A stretch of 63,830 bases of DNA from positions 1 through 63,830 of the forward strand of contig JBFWUM010000024.1 in the NCBI GenBank assembly GCA_050247255.1, read 5' to 3'. Source of the DNA: JBFWUM01 sp050247255 (GTDB lineage: Bacteria > Acidobacteriota > Vicinamibacteria > Vicinamibacterales > UBA2999). Under the pieces are notes generated by a model, which did not search any database, was not told where the DNA came from, and saw only the letters and a list, made by a program, of their open reading frames with translations. Both the position numbers and the translations under genes were made by a program. This document shows, piece by piece, positions 1 through 9,015 of the stretch (within the stretch, counting starts at the first letter, position 1; each line of letters begins with the position of its first letter).

Positions 1-371
1 TCGATTTCCGTGCGCAGCGTCTCGAGTTCCTCGGGCGTCCAGCGCCCCTGCTTGAGGAGCGCGACCGCCATTTGCGCCAGCGACCCGCCGAAGAACGTCT
101 CGGCGTATTGCTGCAGCAGACTCTTCTTCGCGTCGGTAGGGGAGATGGTGGCCGAATACAGGTAGCGCAGCCCGTCCTGGGCGTGGGTCAGGAAGCCCTT
201 CCGTTCCAGCCGCGCCAGCATCACCCGGACGGACGAATCGCTCGGGGCGTTTGCCAGCCGACCCCGGATGTCTTCGGCCGAGGCGCGATTACCCAGCGCA
301 AAGACGGCGTGCATGATTTCGCGCTCGCGACGGGTGAGCTGTTCGAGGCGGGGCGACTGGGGAGCAGCCAT
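1..371 (-). CDS. BlaI/MecI/CopY-family transcriptional repressor (C-terminus beyond window)
   Basis: Reading the minus strand from the ATG at 369-371 gives an open frame that runs off the left edge (about 123 codons seen). The first 75 residues form a winged-helix domain of the BlaI/MecI type: LTRREREIMHAVFALG, then ASAEDIRGRL, then a recognition-helix stretch SSVRVMLARLERKGFL and a wing ending GLRYLYSA. The rest (KKSLLQQYAETFFGGS) matches the start of the dimerisation region. Family members are homodimeric repressors usually inactivated by proteolysis through a partner M56 (BlaR1-like) membrane protease; any such partner would lie left of the window. Two inverted repeats in its own promoter argue for autorepression. 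The regulated target is unknown; in acidobacteria such regulators often have nothing to do with beta-lactams. Confidence 0.9.
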   Translation of the reverse strand, partial: MAAPQSPRLEQLTRREREIMHAVFALGNRASAEDIRGRLANAPSDSSVRVMLARLERKGFLTHAQDGLRYLYSATISPTDAKKSLLQQYAETFFGGSLAQMAVALLKQGRWTPEELETLRTEI

Positions 372-415
372 GCGACAGGTGTCGCATAGTAGGCGCGACA
401 AATGTCGCATGTCAA
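371..415 (-). promoter_or_regulatory. BlaI-gene promoter with two operator dyads
   Basis: On the minus strand there is a -35 TTGACA (complement 410-415), an 18-bp spacer and a -10 TACTAT (complement 386-391), with the ATG 14 nt further on. Two dyads of the same sequence are superimposed. TGCGACA-CC-TGTCGCA (371-386) runs from the last base of the -10 to the A of the start codon. GCGACA-TT-TGTCGC (395-408) lies inside the spacer. Their centres are 23 bp apart. TGTCGCA-type half-sites flanking a short spacer are reminiscent of BlaI/MecI operators, so autoregulation by the downstream repressor is the simplest reading. Confidence 0.75.
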
Positions 416-420
416 GTCAG

Positions 421-447
421 AAAAATGGGCCGGCTGAAGCCGGCCCC
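421..447 (-). terminator. Intrinsic terminator of serA
   Basis: On the minus strand, GGGCCGGC-TTCA-GCCGGCCC (427-446) is followed directly by ATTTTT (421-426). This is a perfect GC stem with a U-tract, about 60 nt after the serA stop and just outside the BlaI promoter. Confidence 0.8.
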
Positions 448-454
448 ACGTACA

Positions 455-479
455 TCTCGGTGTCTCGGTGCCTCGGTGG
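455..479. repeat. 8-bp tandem repeat in the serA 3' region
   Basis: TCTCGGTG, TCTCGGTG, CCTCGGTG follow each other without spacing. The same three words in the same order recur at 43970-43994, also about 27 nt beyond the stop codon of a minus-strand gene. Both are preceded, on the transcribed strand, by a TCGCGGCGAC block beside the stop codon. This is a two-copy 3'-UTR element, not chance low complexity. Confidence 0.8.
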
Positions 480-505
480 CCCGTGGACAGTGAACGTCGC
501 CGCGA

Positions 506-2086
506 CTAGACCCGGACGATCTTCACTTCCCGCACGCCGGGCACCTTCTTGATCTCGTCGAGCACGCCGTTCTCGATCGGCTTCGCTTCGTCGACGTTGA
601 CGACGCCCACCGCACGGTCGCCGTCGCGGCCAAGGGCGAAGTTGGCGATGTTGACCTTGTGCGTCCCGAGGATCGTGCCGACGGCGCCGATGACGCCCGG
701 CTGGTCGGTGTTGCAGATCACGATCATCGTCCCCTCGAGCGGGGCGTCGACGGCCACACCGTCCACCAGCACCAGCCGCGGCGCAGTGCGGTCGAACGCC
801 ACCCCCTCGGCCCAGCGCTCGCCGCCGCTGGTGAGCAGCTTCACCGACAGCAGGCTGGTGTAATTGCGCGCCCGGCTGCTGCTCGACTCGACGATCTCCA
901 GCCCGCGCTCGGTCGCGACGTTGCGCGCGTTGACCACGGTGACGCTGGTGTCCTCGAGCACCGGCTTGAGCAGCCCGACCAGCACCGAGTTGGCGATCAG
1001 GTCGTTCCGGCCCGAGGACAGCTCGCCGTAGTAGCGGATGCCGACGCCGCTGGTGTGCTGATCGTTCATCTGCGCCACGAATGCGCCAAGCCGCTCGCCG
1101 AGCACCTGGTATGGCCGCAGCCGCGCGTACTCCTCGGGGGCGACCGACTGGGCGTTGACGGCATTGCGGATCACGCCGCTCTTCAGGAAGTCGCGCAGGG
1201 CAGTGAGCGTCTCCAGACCGACCAGCTCCTGGCCTTCCCGCGTCGAGGCGGCAATGTGCGGCGAGGCGCACACCCGATCGAGCTTCTGCAGCCGCTGATC
1301 GACGGTCGGCTCTTTCTCGAACACGTCGAGCGCTGCGCCGCCGACGTGCCCCGACTCGATCGCGTCGGCCAGCGCGCCCTCGTCGACCAGGTCGCCGCGG
1401 GCGGTGTTGATGATCTTGATGCCCTTCTTCGCCTTCGCCAGCCGGTCGGCGTTCACCAGCTTGCGCGTGTTGGCGTTGGACGGCATGTGCAGCGACAGGT
1501 AGTCGGCGCGGGCGAACAGCTCGTCGAGCGACACCAGCTCCACGCCCAGGTCAGCGGCCATCTGTTCGGAGATGAACGGGTCGTGGGCGATGATCTTCAT
1601 GCCGAAGGCGGCGGCGCGGCGGGCCACTTCCTGGCCGATGCGGCCCAGGCCGGCCAGGCCGAGCGTCTTCTCGCGCACTTCCTCGCCGAGGAACTTCTTC
1701 TTCTCCCACTTGCCCTGCTTCATCGCCGCGTCGGCGCCGGGCAGGTGGCGCGCCAGCGACAGGATCTGGCCGAGCGCCAGCTCCGCCACGCTGATGCTGT
1801 TGGCGCCGGGGGCGTTCATCACGACGATGCCGCGGCCGCTGGCGGCGGTGACGTCGACGTTGTCGACGCCGGTGCCGGCGCGCGCGATGGCGCGCAGCTT
1901 CGGGGCGGCGTCGATCAGGGCCTTGGTGACCTTGGTGGCACTGCGGACGACGATGGCGTCGGCGTCGGCGAGATCGGTGGCGAGTTGGTCAGGTGCCCGG
2001 CCGGTCCGGGCGTCGACCTCCCAGCCTTCGGCGCGCAGCAACTCCAGCGCGGAGGCGGGCAGGTCATCGGCAACAACGATTTTCAA
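506..2086 (-). CDS. serA: D-3-phosphoglycerate dehydrogenase (phosphorylated serine pathway)
   Basis: Oxidises 3-phosphoglycerate to 3-phosphohydroxypyruvate with NAD+, the first committed step of serine synthesis, in the cytoplasm. I place the start at TTG 2084-2086 because translation then begins MKIVVADDL, the family's usual N-terminus, and gives 526 aa, typical of the long SerA type. An upstream GTG/ATG would add a 22-residue tail unlike the family. Visible parts: substrate domain, Rossmann motif GLAGLGRIGQEVARR near residue 145, catalytic Arg in INTARGDLVDE, Glu in DVFEKEP, His in CASPHIAAST, an intervening ASB-type domain, and a C-terminal ACT domain (VICNTDQPGVIGAVGTIL), the usual site of serine feedback. 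Monocistronic, with its own terminator at 421-447 and a TATACT-like -10 about 60 nt upstream of the start. Confidence 0.95.
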   Translation of the reverse strand: MKIVVADDLPASALELLRAEGWEVDARTGRAPDQLATDLADADAIVVRSATKVTKALIDAAPKLRAIARAGTGVDNVDVTAASGRGIVVMNAPGANSISVAELALGQILSLARHLPGADAAMKQGKWEKKKFLGEEVREKTLGLAGLGRIGQEVARRAAAFGMKIIAHDPFISEQMAADLGVELVSLDELFARADYLSLHMPSNANTRKLVNADRLAKAKKGIKIINTARGDLVDEGALADAIESGHVGGAALDVFEKEPTVDQRLQKLDRVCASPHIAASTREGQELVGLETLTALRDFLKSGVIRNAVNAQSVAPEEYARLRPYQVLGERLGAFVAQMNDQHTSGVGIRYYGELSSGRNDLIANSVLVGLLKPVLEDTSVTVVNARNVATERGLEIVESSSSRARNYTSLLSVKLLTSGGERWAEGVAFDRTAPRLVLVDGVAVDAPLEGTMIVICNTDQPGVIGAVGTILGTHKVNIANFALGRDGDRAVGVVNVDEAKPIENGVLDEIKKVPGVREVKIVRV

Positions 2087-2398
2087 GGTGCGTTCCGGGA
2101 TGAGGGTTGATGTCGTGCCGCGGCGACCCGCCGGCGGCGTGGTACTTCGCAAGTATAATCTGCGGTTGGCATCTGCGAGAGGCGATGTTCAATCCTGTGA
2201 TCGGATTGCAATGATCGCCGGTGCGCGCGTTGCCGGCGCGAGGACTAGCACTACGATGGTGCAATCCGCTAAATTGCGCCGATTCGCGTGCAGATCGCGC
2301 GCTTTGCCGGCTCTTTTCAACAGGGTTTTCAACAGGAATTGTGCGTAACCCGCGCGAGGCACGCGGGACGGTGACCTAACGAACGATAAGGACGATTG
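2087..2398. promoter_or_regulatory. Divergent serA / mdh control region (312 bp, no gene)
   Basis: A TATAAT on the plus strand at 2154-2159 reads partly as TATACT on the minus strand, giving a candidate -10 for serA; no good -35 is visible for either direction. Nearer mdh there is a direct repeat of TTTTCAACAGG at 2314-2324 and 2326-2336 (12-bp period), a possible activator or repressor site. A hairpin CCCGCG-N7-CGCGGG (about 2349-2367) lies just upstream of the mdh ribosome-binding site AAGGA (about 2387-2391). I see no coding or RNA gene here. Confidence 0.4.
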
Positions 2399-3325
2399 AT
2401 GAATCGCAAAGTAACGGTTGTAGGCGGCGCCGGGAACGTCGGCGCGACGGTAGCGCGGTCGATTGCAGAGAAGGAGCTCGCCGATGTCGTGATCATCGAC
2501 ATCGCCGATCAGAAGGCGGCCGGCGTCGCGCTCGATATCTACGAGACCTGCCCGATTATCGGCAGCGACTCGCGCGTCATCGGCGGCGGTACGTGGGAAG
2601 CGGCGGCCGGCTCCGACGTCGTCGTCATCACCTCGGGCAAGCCGCGCAAGCCGGGCATGAGCCGCGACGACCTGGTCAAGGACAACTTCGCCATCATGCA
2701 GAGCATTGCGCCGAACCTGGTGCAGTACTGCCCGAACGCCATTGTCGTGCCGGTAGCCAACCCGCTCGACGCGATGTGCCAGGCGCTGTTCAAGCTGACC
2801 AAGTTCCCGCGCGAGCGCGTGATCGGCATGGCCGGCGTGCTCGACTCGGCCCGCATGAGCACGTTCATTGCCATGGAGCTGAACGTCTCGGTGGAGAACA
2901 TCAACTCCTTCGTCCTCGGCGGCCACGGCGACACGATGGTGCCGCTGCCGCGCTTCTCGACGGTGGCCGGCATCCCGATCACCGAGCTGCTGTCGAAGGA
3001 GAAGATCGACGCCATCTCGACTCGCACCGCCAACGGCGGCGCCGAGATTACGAAAATGGTCGGGACCAGCGCCTGGTACGCCCCCGGTCAGGCGGCGGCC
3101 GAGATGGTTGAGGCCATCCTCAAGGACAAGAAGAAGATCCTGCCGTGCTCGGTTTACCTGACGGGCGAGTACGGCATCAACGACCTGTTCGTCGGCGTGC
3201 CGTGCAAGCTCGGCGCCCGCGGCGTGGAGCAGATCATCGAGATCAAGCTGACGGCCGAGGAAGACGCCGCGCTGAAGAAGTCGGCGTCGGCGGTCAAGGA
3301 ACTCGTCGACGTCATCGGGATGTAG
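2399..3325 (+). CDS. mdh: Malate dehydrogenase (LDH-like type)
   Basis: Interconverts malate and oxaloacetate with NAD+ in the TCA cycle. It is 308 aa, the family's usual size. GGAGNVGATVA near residue 8 is the dinucleotide fold. The mobile loop reads GKPRKPGMSRDDL, with an Arg where lactate dehydrogenases have Gln, supporting malate rather than lactate as substrate. The catalytic His lies in VLGGHGDTMVPL. ATG 2399 is preferred over the adjacent TTG 2396 because it gives MNRKVTVVGG and sits 7 nt after AAGGA. The 3' end overlaps the convergent M28 peptidase gene by 14 bp. Confidence 0.96.
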   Translation: MNRKVTVVGGAGNVGATVARSIAEKELADVVIIDIADQKAAGVALDIYETCPIIGSDSRVIGGGTWEAAAGSDVVVITSGKPRKPGMSRDDLVKDNFAIMQSIAPNLVQYCPNAIVVPVANPLDAMCQALFKLTKFPRERVIGMAGVLDSARMSTFIAMELNVSVENINSFVLGGHGDTMVPLPRFSTVAGIPITELLSKEKIDAISTRTANGGAEITKMVGTSAWYAPGQAAAEMVEAILKDKKKILPCSVYLTGEYGINDLFVGVPCKLGARGVEQIIEIKLTAEEDAALKKSASAVKELVDVIGM

Positions 3326-4943
3326 TGCCCTCTGCGTTCTGGTTCGCCAGGTCCCAGGTGACCTGGTGAGCCAGGCGCGCCACCTTCTCGATCTTTTCGT
3401 AATTGATCTTGTCGGGCGTATCCGCCGGCGTGTGGTAGTCGGGGTGTAGCCCGGTGTGGAAGCCGATGGCGGCGACGCCGCGGTGCAGGAACGGCCACTG
3501 GTCGCTGCGCCGCACCAGATTCGAGGCGTTGTTGTCGTTCCGCTTCTTCAGCTCCAGCCCGACGCCGCCGGAGCGGTTGGCGCGTTCGATGGCCGCCGCC
3601 AGGTCCGGCGCGAACGAATAGCCATACAGATCGACGGAGTTGGTGTTCGCCGACGCCGGCGTCACCTCCAGCCCGAAGAATCGCGCGCCGCCGTTGGGCG
3701 GAATCTCCTCGTTGCGGCCGATCATGTCCAGGTTGATGACGCCGACCGTCTTGTCGAGCGGGAAGGGCGGCTGCTCCGTGTACGCCCAGGCGCCGAGCAG
3801 GCCACGCTCCTCGGCGTTCAGCGACACGAACACGACCGACCGGCGCGGCCGCCGGCCGTTGCGCGCCGCCAGCGCGTAGGCCTCTGCCACCTCGAGCATC
3901 CCCACCGTGCCCGACCCGTTATCGTCGGCGCCGGCGTAAATGGCGCCGTCCTCGACGCCTTCATGATCGAGGTGCGCCGTGATCAGCACCGCCTCGTTGC
4001 GCAGCTGCGGATCCGACCCTTCGAGGCGTGCCACGACATTGCGAATCTGGGTGATCGGGCGGTTGACCGATGTGGTGAGCTGCACCTCCACGCCCGGCAC
4101 GGCAACCGGCGTCGACGACTGCTCGGCCGCCTTGGCGAGTTCCTCGAGGGATCGTCCCGCCGGTTGGAGGATCTGCGTCGCCAGCGGCCGCGACACCTGG
4201 ACGATCGGAATCGTGATCTGGTTGAGCCAGGCCGCCAGCGTCCACGCGCGCCCGCGCGGCGACGGGTTGTCGGGCCAGGCGGCGCGCTGCAGCGCCCCCA
4301 TCGGCGCCGCATCGGCATGGTTGTGCACGTCCTCGACGAACAGGATCCCGATGGCGCCGCGCTGCTGTGCCGCCAGCGCCTTGCGCCAGGCGACGGAGTA
4401 TTCCGAGGTGACGAGGCCGTTGAACGGGCTGTTGGTGTCGCGCTCGCCCGGCTCGTGGCCGAGGATCACCACGATCTTCCCGCGCACCTGGTCGGCGGGG
4501 AAGTCATCCCGTTGCTTCTCCGGCCAGACGATGCCGAAGTTGGTGAAGACCACCTGCCCGCGTGCGGACGCGGAGGCACTGAAGCGCTGGGTGACGAAGT
4601 CCTGCCCGGACACCGGGCGCAGCGTCGCCCCGGTGCCGGCCGACACCTCCATGGTGTTGGTCGGGCCCAGGGTCGCCGACACCACGTCGAAGGTGTGGAA
4701 GAACGACTGGCCGCCCACCGGCTGCAGGCCGAGGCGTTCGAAGCGTCCCTTGATGAACTCGGTGGCGATCTGGTTTTCGCCCGTCGCCGTCAGCCGGCCG
4801 CGCATGGCGTTGCTGGCGTAGTAGTACAGGTCGGCCTTGAGGTCGGCCTGCCGGATCGAATCGTTCTGGGGGGCGCGGTCCTGGGCGAAGACCGAGACGG
4901 TGACCGCCGCGGCGGCGGCCAGAAAGAGGGGAGTGCGCTTCAT
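3312..4943 (-). CDS. Exported M28-family metallopeptidase with PA domain
   Basis: A 543-aa predicted secreted zinc aminopeptidase. A signal peptide (MKRTPLFLAAAAAVTVSVFA, cut before QDR) is followed by an N-terminal region, a protease-associated (PA) insert at roughly residues 110-290, and the M28 catalytic core. The metal ligands are all present in order: His in TAHLDHEG (about 322), Asp in GADDNGSG (about 338), Glu-Glu in NAEERGLLG (about 376), Asp in NLDMIGR (about 403) and His in HPDYHTPADT (about 502). The family releases N-terminal amino acids from peptides outside the cytoplasm; the actual substrate cannot be read from sequence. It is transcribed towards mdh. No intrinsic terminator is visible at its 3' end, which lies inside mdh. 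Confidence 0.9.
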   Translation of the reverse strand: MKRTPLFLAAAAAVTVSVFAQDRAPQNDSIRQADLKADLYYYASNAMRGRLTATGENQIATEFIKGRFERLGLQPVGGQSFFHTFDVVSATLGPTNTMEVSAGTGATLRPVSGQDFVTQRFSASASARGQVVFTNFGIVWPEKQRDDFPADQVRGKIVVILGHEPGERDTNSPFNGLVTSEYSVAWRKALAAQQRGAIGILFVEDVHNHADAAPMGALQRAAWPDNPSPRGRAWTLAAWLNQITIPIVQVSRPLATQILQPAGRSLEELAKAAEQSSTPVAVPGVEVQLTTSVNRPITQIRNVVARLEGSDPQLRNEAVLITAHLDHEGVEDGAIYAGADDNGSGTVGMLEVAEAYALAARNGRRPRRSVVFVSLNAEERGLLGAWAYTEQPPFPLDKTVGVINLDMIGRNEEIPPNGGARFFGLEVTPASANTNSVDLYGYSFAPDLAAAIERANRSGGVGLELKKRNDNNASNLVRRSDQWPFLHRGVAAIGFHTGLHPDYHTPADTPDKINYEKIEKVARLAHQVTWDLANQNAEGTTSR

Positions 4944-4952
4944 GGAAGCGCA

Positions 4953-4988
4953 TTAAAACACGAAGGGCCGGCTGGCGCCGGCCCTTCG
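4953..4988 (-). terminator. Intrinsic terminator of the cytochrome c gene
   Basis: On the minus strand a perfect 12-bp stem (CGAAGGGCCGGC, loop 4 nt, GCCGGCCCTTCG; 4961-4988) is followed by TGTTTTAAT. It lies 11 nt after the cytochrome stop and separates that gene from the M28 peptidase start. Confidence 0.85.
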
Positions 4989-4999
4989 CTGTCTACGGT

Positions 5000-5578
5000 T
5001 TAGTTGCCGCCACCCTGGCGACCGCCGCCGCCGGCGCCGCCGCCGCGCGCGGGCGGGGGCGGCTGCACCCAGTCGGGGATGGCCTTGCCGCGGTGACAGG
5101 TGCCGCACATGACCGCGCCGACGTCGGCGGCGTCCTGCTTGCCCAGGTCCGCCGGGGTCAGCTTGGCCTGGAAGTCGCGAGCCGCGAGCATCATCACGCG
5201 GGCCGTCTTCTTCGGCTGCTTGTCGTCCGACGCCATGTTGTTCATCGGGTTGCCCTGCCCGAAGAAGACGTGGCAGTGCTCGCAGGTGACGCCAAGTGCG
5301 GCCTCGAAGCCCTGCATCAGCTGAATCACCTGCGGGGCCGGCATGTTCGCCGGCAGCACCTGCAGATTGGTAAAGCCGCGGCCGCCGCCCTGCCGAGCGC
5401 CGCCCTGCGCCTGGCCGCCGCCCTGACGGCCGCCCTGGCCCTGTTGCTGACCCTGCGGCGCCGCCTGCTGGCCGCCCTGCTGCTGTTGCTGCTGCGCCTG
5501 CCCCTGCGTGGCCAGCGTGACCGCGAAGAGGAACACGCCCATCGTCGCGCCTGCCGTCCACCTGTAAGAAAGCTGCAT
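5000..5578 (-). CDS. Two-heme c-type cytochrome, reaction-centre cytochrome subunit-like
   Basis: 192 aa from ATG 5576-5578, preceded by GAGG. An N-terminal signal sequence/anchor (MQLSYRWTAGATMGVFLF...ATQGQA) is followed by a Gln/Gly-rich linker (about residues 25-65). Then come two CxxCH heme sites: CEHCH (about 98) and CGTCH (about 158), the latter as MCGTCHRGKAIPDW. The order 'VTCEHCHVF ... MMLAARDF ... CGTCHRGKAIP' resembles half of the four-heme cytochrome subunit of photosynthetic reaction centres (PF02276). That fold is common in non-phototrophic acidobacteria, where it probably serves periplasmic electron transfer. The C-terminus is again Gly-rich. No other photosynthesis gene is in the window, so phototrophy should not be inferred. 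Confidence 0.85.
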   Translation of the reverse strand: MQLSYRWTAGATMGVFLFAVTLATQGQAQQQQQQGGQQAAPQGQQQGQGGRQGGGQAQGGARQGGGRGFTNLQVLPANMPAPQVIQLMQGFEAALGVTCEHCHVFFGQGNPMNNMASDDKQPKKTARVMMLAARDFQAKLTPADLGKQDAADVGAVMCGTCHRGKAIPDWVQPPPPARGGGAGGGGRQGGGN

Positions 5579-5725
5579 GCTCAATCCTCGCTGGTTGCGT
5601 GCCCGGAAACGAAACACCTGAAAGTGCGCCGATAAACTAACAGAAACCCCCGCGGGGTTCAATGAACGCGCGCCCGGTACGCTAGCATTGAGTGTTTTGT
5701 CCACATCCGCGGAGCCGCCCATCCA

Positions 5726-6895
<1,170 letters not shown>

Positions 6896-6897
6896 CC

Positions 6898-7773
6898 ATG
6901 GCGGTACTGCTCGACAAGAACACCCGGCTGATCGTGCAGGGGCTCACCGGCCGTGAGGGCACCTTCCACGCCAAGGCGGCCCAGGCCTACGGCACCAACG
7001 TCGTCGGCGGTGTGACCCCGGGCAAGGGGGGGACGACCCACGAGGGCTGGCCGATCTTCAACAGCGTCCACGACGCCGTGAAAGCCACCGGCGCCAATGC
7101 GACGGTCATCTTCGTGCCGCCGCCGTTTGCCGCCGACGCGATCATGGAAGCGGCGGATGCCGGCATTGCGCTGGCGGTCTGCATCACCGAGGGGATCCCG
7201 GTCGTCGACATGCTGAAGACGATGACCTTCCTGGCGGACCATCCGCAGACGCGGCTCATCGGGCCGAACTGCCCGGGCATCATCTCGCCCGGCAAGGGCA
7301 AGGCCGGCATCATCCCGCACAACATTGTCCGCGAGGGGCGCATCGGCATCGTCTCGAAGAGCGGGACGCTGACCTACGAGGCGATCCACCAGCTGTCGAA
7401 GGTCGGCATGGGGCAGACGACGTGCATCGGCATCGGCGGCGACCCGCTGATCGGGACGACGCACATCGAGGCGCTGGAGCTGTTCGCGAACGACCCGGAC
7501 ACCGAGGCCGTGATCATGATCGGCGAGATCGGCGGGTCGGCGGAGCAGGACGCCGCCGAGTGGATCAAGACCAATTTCAAGAAGCCGGTGGTCGGCTTTA
7601 TTGCCGGCCAGACGGCGCCGCCAGGACGGCGCATGGGGCACGCGGGCGCGATCATCGCCGGCGGCCAGGGGACGGCGGCTGAGAAGATGGAGGCGCTCAC
7701 GAAGGCGGGGGTGCACGTGGTGCAGTCGCCGGCGGACATGGGCGCGAAGATGCGCGAAGTGCTCGGGAAGTAG
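6898..7773 (+). CDS. sucD: Succinyl-CoA synthetase, alpha subunit
   Basis: A 291-aa partner of SucC. The N-terminal CoA-binding Rossmann domain carries VQGLTGREGTFHAKA and GVTPGKGG. The phosphorylated active-site His is in GRRMGHAGAIIAGG (about residue 247), and GPNCPGIISP and SKSGTLTYEA are also diagnostic. ATG 6898 follows the sucC stop by 2 nt. The two subunits form the alpha-beta enzyme. Confidence 0.97.
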   Translation: MAVLLDKNTRLIVQGLTGREGTFHAKAAQAYGTNVVGGVTPGKGGTTHEGWPIFNSVHDAVKATGANATVIFVPPPFAADAIMEAADAGIALAVCITEGIPVVDMLKTMTFLADHPQTRLIGPNCPGIISPGKGKAGIIPHNIVREGRIGIVSKSGTLTYEAIHQLSKVGMGQTTCIGIGGDPLIGTTHIEALELFANDPDTEAVIMIGEIGGSAEQDAAEWIKTNFKKPVVGFIAGQTAPPGRRMGHAGAIIAGGQGTAAEKMEALTKAGVHVVQSPADMGAKMREVLGK

Positions 7774-7784
7774 CGCTTCGCGCC

Positions 7785-7812
7785 ATTCAAGATTCAAAAT
7801 TCAAAATTCAAA
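7785..7812. repeat. 7-bp tandem repeat abutting the ndk start
   Basis: Four perfect-period units: ATTCAAG, then ATTCAAA three times. The last unit ends at the base before the ndk ATG (7813). The repeat occupies most of the sucD-ndk spacer and the place where a Shine-Dalgarno sequence should be; none is visible. Confidence 0.9.
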
Positions 7813-8226
7813 ATGGAAAGAACATTCGCCATCGTCAAGCCGGACGCGGTCGAGCGCCGGCTCGCCGGGAAGATCCTGGCGCGGATCGAGGACGCCGGCT
7901 TCACCGTGCGCGCCATGCGGCTGCAGCACCTGTCGAAGGTGGAGGCCGAGGGGTTCTACGCGGTGCACAGGGAGCGGCCGTTTTTCGGCGAGCTGACGAC
8001 GTTCATGTCCTCGGGGCCGTGCGTGCTGCTGTGCCTTGAGGCGCCGAACGCCATCAAGAAGTGGCGCGACACGATGGGGCCGACCGACCCGGCGAAGGCG
8101 GAGCCGGGGACGCTGCGGCGCGACTTCGGCGAGTCGATCGGCCGCAATGCCACGCACGGGTCGGACGCGCCCGAGACGGCGGCGTTCGAGCTGGGCTACT
8201 TTTTCCGAGGGATGGAACTGATCTGA
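7813..8226 (+). CDS. ndk: Nucleoside diphosphate kinase
   Basis: Transfers the gamma phosphate between nucleoside triphosphates and diphosphates through a phospho-His. At 137 aa it is standard length. The N-terminus MERTFAIVKPDAVERRL and the active-site segment IGRNATHGSDAPETA (His about residue 117) are diagnostic. It lies downstream of sucCD, which can supply the nucleotide. An AT-rich heptamer repeat directly precedes the ATG. Confidence 0.97.
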   Translation: MERTFAIVKPDAVERRLAGKILARIEDAGFTVRAMRLQHLSKVEAEGFYAVHRERPFFGELTTFMSSGPCVLLCLEAPNAIKKWRDTMGPTDPAKAEPGTLRRDFGESIGRNATHGSDAPETAAFELGYFFRGMELI

Positions 8227-8264
8227 AAGTGGAAAAGTAGACAAGTGGAAAAGTGAAGAAGTGG
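8226..8264. repeat. Degenerate 7-9 bp purine repeat at the DUF2905 start
   Basis: Units of the form AAAGTGG / AAAAGTAG / ACAAGTGG / AAAAGTG / AAGAAGTGG fill the whole ndk-DUF2905 spacer. The last unit contains the GTG start at 8261. It has the same positional behaviour as the ATTCAAA repeat in front of ndk. Confidence 0.75.
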
Positions 8265-8458
8265 GGCGCCTGCTTATCGTCCTCGGCGTCGTGCTGGTGG
8301 TCGGGGGGCTGCTGATTCAGCTGGGCGTCCCGCTCGGCCGCCTGCCCGGCGACATGGCGATCAGCCGTGGCCGGTTTTCGTTCTACTTTCCGTTGACGAC
8401 CTCCATCATCGTGAGCATCATCCTGACGCTCATCATGATGTTCATCGGGAGACGTTAG
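8261..8458 (+). CDS. DUF2905 small membrane protein
   Basis: 65 aa with two transmembrane segments (about residues 3-23 and 42-62) separated by GRLPGDMAISRGRFSFYFPL, the conserved core of the DUF2905 family. Function unknown. GTG start at 8261. Its TAG stop shares one base with the GTG start of dcd, so the two are translationally coupled. The purine repeat at 8226-8264 covers its initiation region. Confidence 0.85.
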   Translation: MGRLLIVLGVVLVVGGLLIQLGVPLGRLPGDMAISRGRFSFYFPLTTSIIVSIILTLIMMFIGRR

Positions 8459-9015
8459 TGCCGTCGATCAAGGCAGACCGCTGGATCAAGAAGATGGCGC
8501 TCGAGCACGGCATGATCGAGCCGTTCGAGGATCGCCAGGTACGCGCGGGCGTGATCTCCTACGGGCTGTCGTCGTACGGCTACGACATCCGCGTCGCCGA
8601 CGAGTTCAAGGTCTTCACCAACATCAACAGCACCGTCGTCGACCCCAAGAACTTCGACGCGCGGTCGTTCGTGGACGTCAAGGCTGACGTCTGCATCATC
8701 CCGCCGAACTCGTTTGCGCTGGCCAAGACGGTCGAATACTTCCGCATCCCGCGCAACGTGCTGACGGTCTGCGTGGGGAAGTCGACCTACGCGCGCTGCG
8801 GGCTGATCGTCAACGTCACCCCGTTCGAGCCGGAGTGGGAAGGCTTCGTCACGCTGGAGATTTCCAACACGACGCCGCTCCCGGCCAAGGTCTACGCCAA
8901 CGAGGGCATTTCGCAGGTGTTGTTCTTCGAGAGCGACGAGGACTGCGAGGTGTCGTACGCCGACAAGGCGGGGAAGTACCAGAAGCAGCAGGGACTGACG
9001 CTGCCGCGGTTGTAG
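8458..9015 (+). CDS. dcd: dCTP deaminase
   Basis: Deaminates dCTP to dUTP, feeding dTMP synthesis. 185 aa from GTG 8458. Family landmarks: SSYGYDIRVADEFKVF near residue 40, CVGKSTYARCGLIVNVTPFE (about 105) and the active-site stretch GFVTLEISNTTPLPAKVYAN (about 127-146). Whether it also hydrolyses dUTP cannot be told reliably from what I can see. It overlaps the DUF2905 gene by one base, and ndk upstream also handles nucleotides. Confidence 0.93.
   Translation: MPSIKADRWIKKMALEHGMIEPFEDRQVRAGVISYGLSSYGYDIRVADEFKVFTNINSTVVDPKNFDARSFVDVKADVCIIPPNSFALAKTVEYFRIPRNVLTVCVGKSTYARCGLIVNVTPFEPEWEGFVTLEISNTTPLPAKVYANEGISQVLFFESDEDCEVSYADKAGKYQKQQGLTLPRL

Noticed and set aside
659..2110. Long plus-strand ORF (483 aa) opposite serA
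   Set aside because: Shadow of serA in GC-rich DNA; rich in Arg/Ala/Gly with no domain signature.
5000..5578. Evidence for photosynthesis
   Set aside because: Only a cytochrome-type domain; no reaction-centre, chlorosome or pigment genes are seen.
5641..5660. Terminator at the CCCCGCGGGG palindrome between the cytochrome gene and sucC
   Set aside because: It lies between divergent starts, so it cannot terminate either gene; possibly a leader hairpin only.
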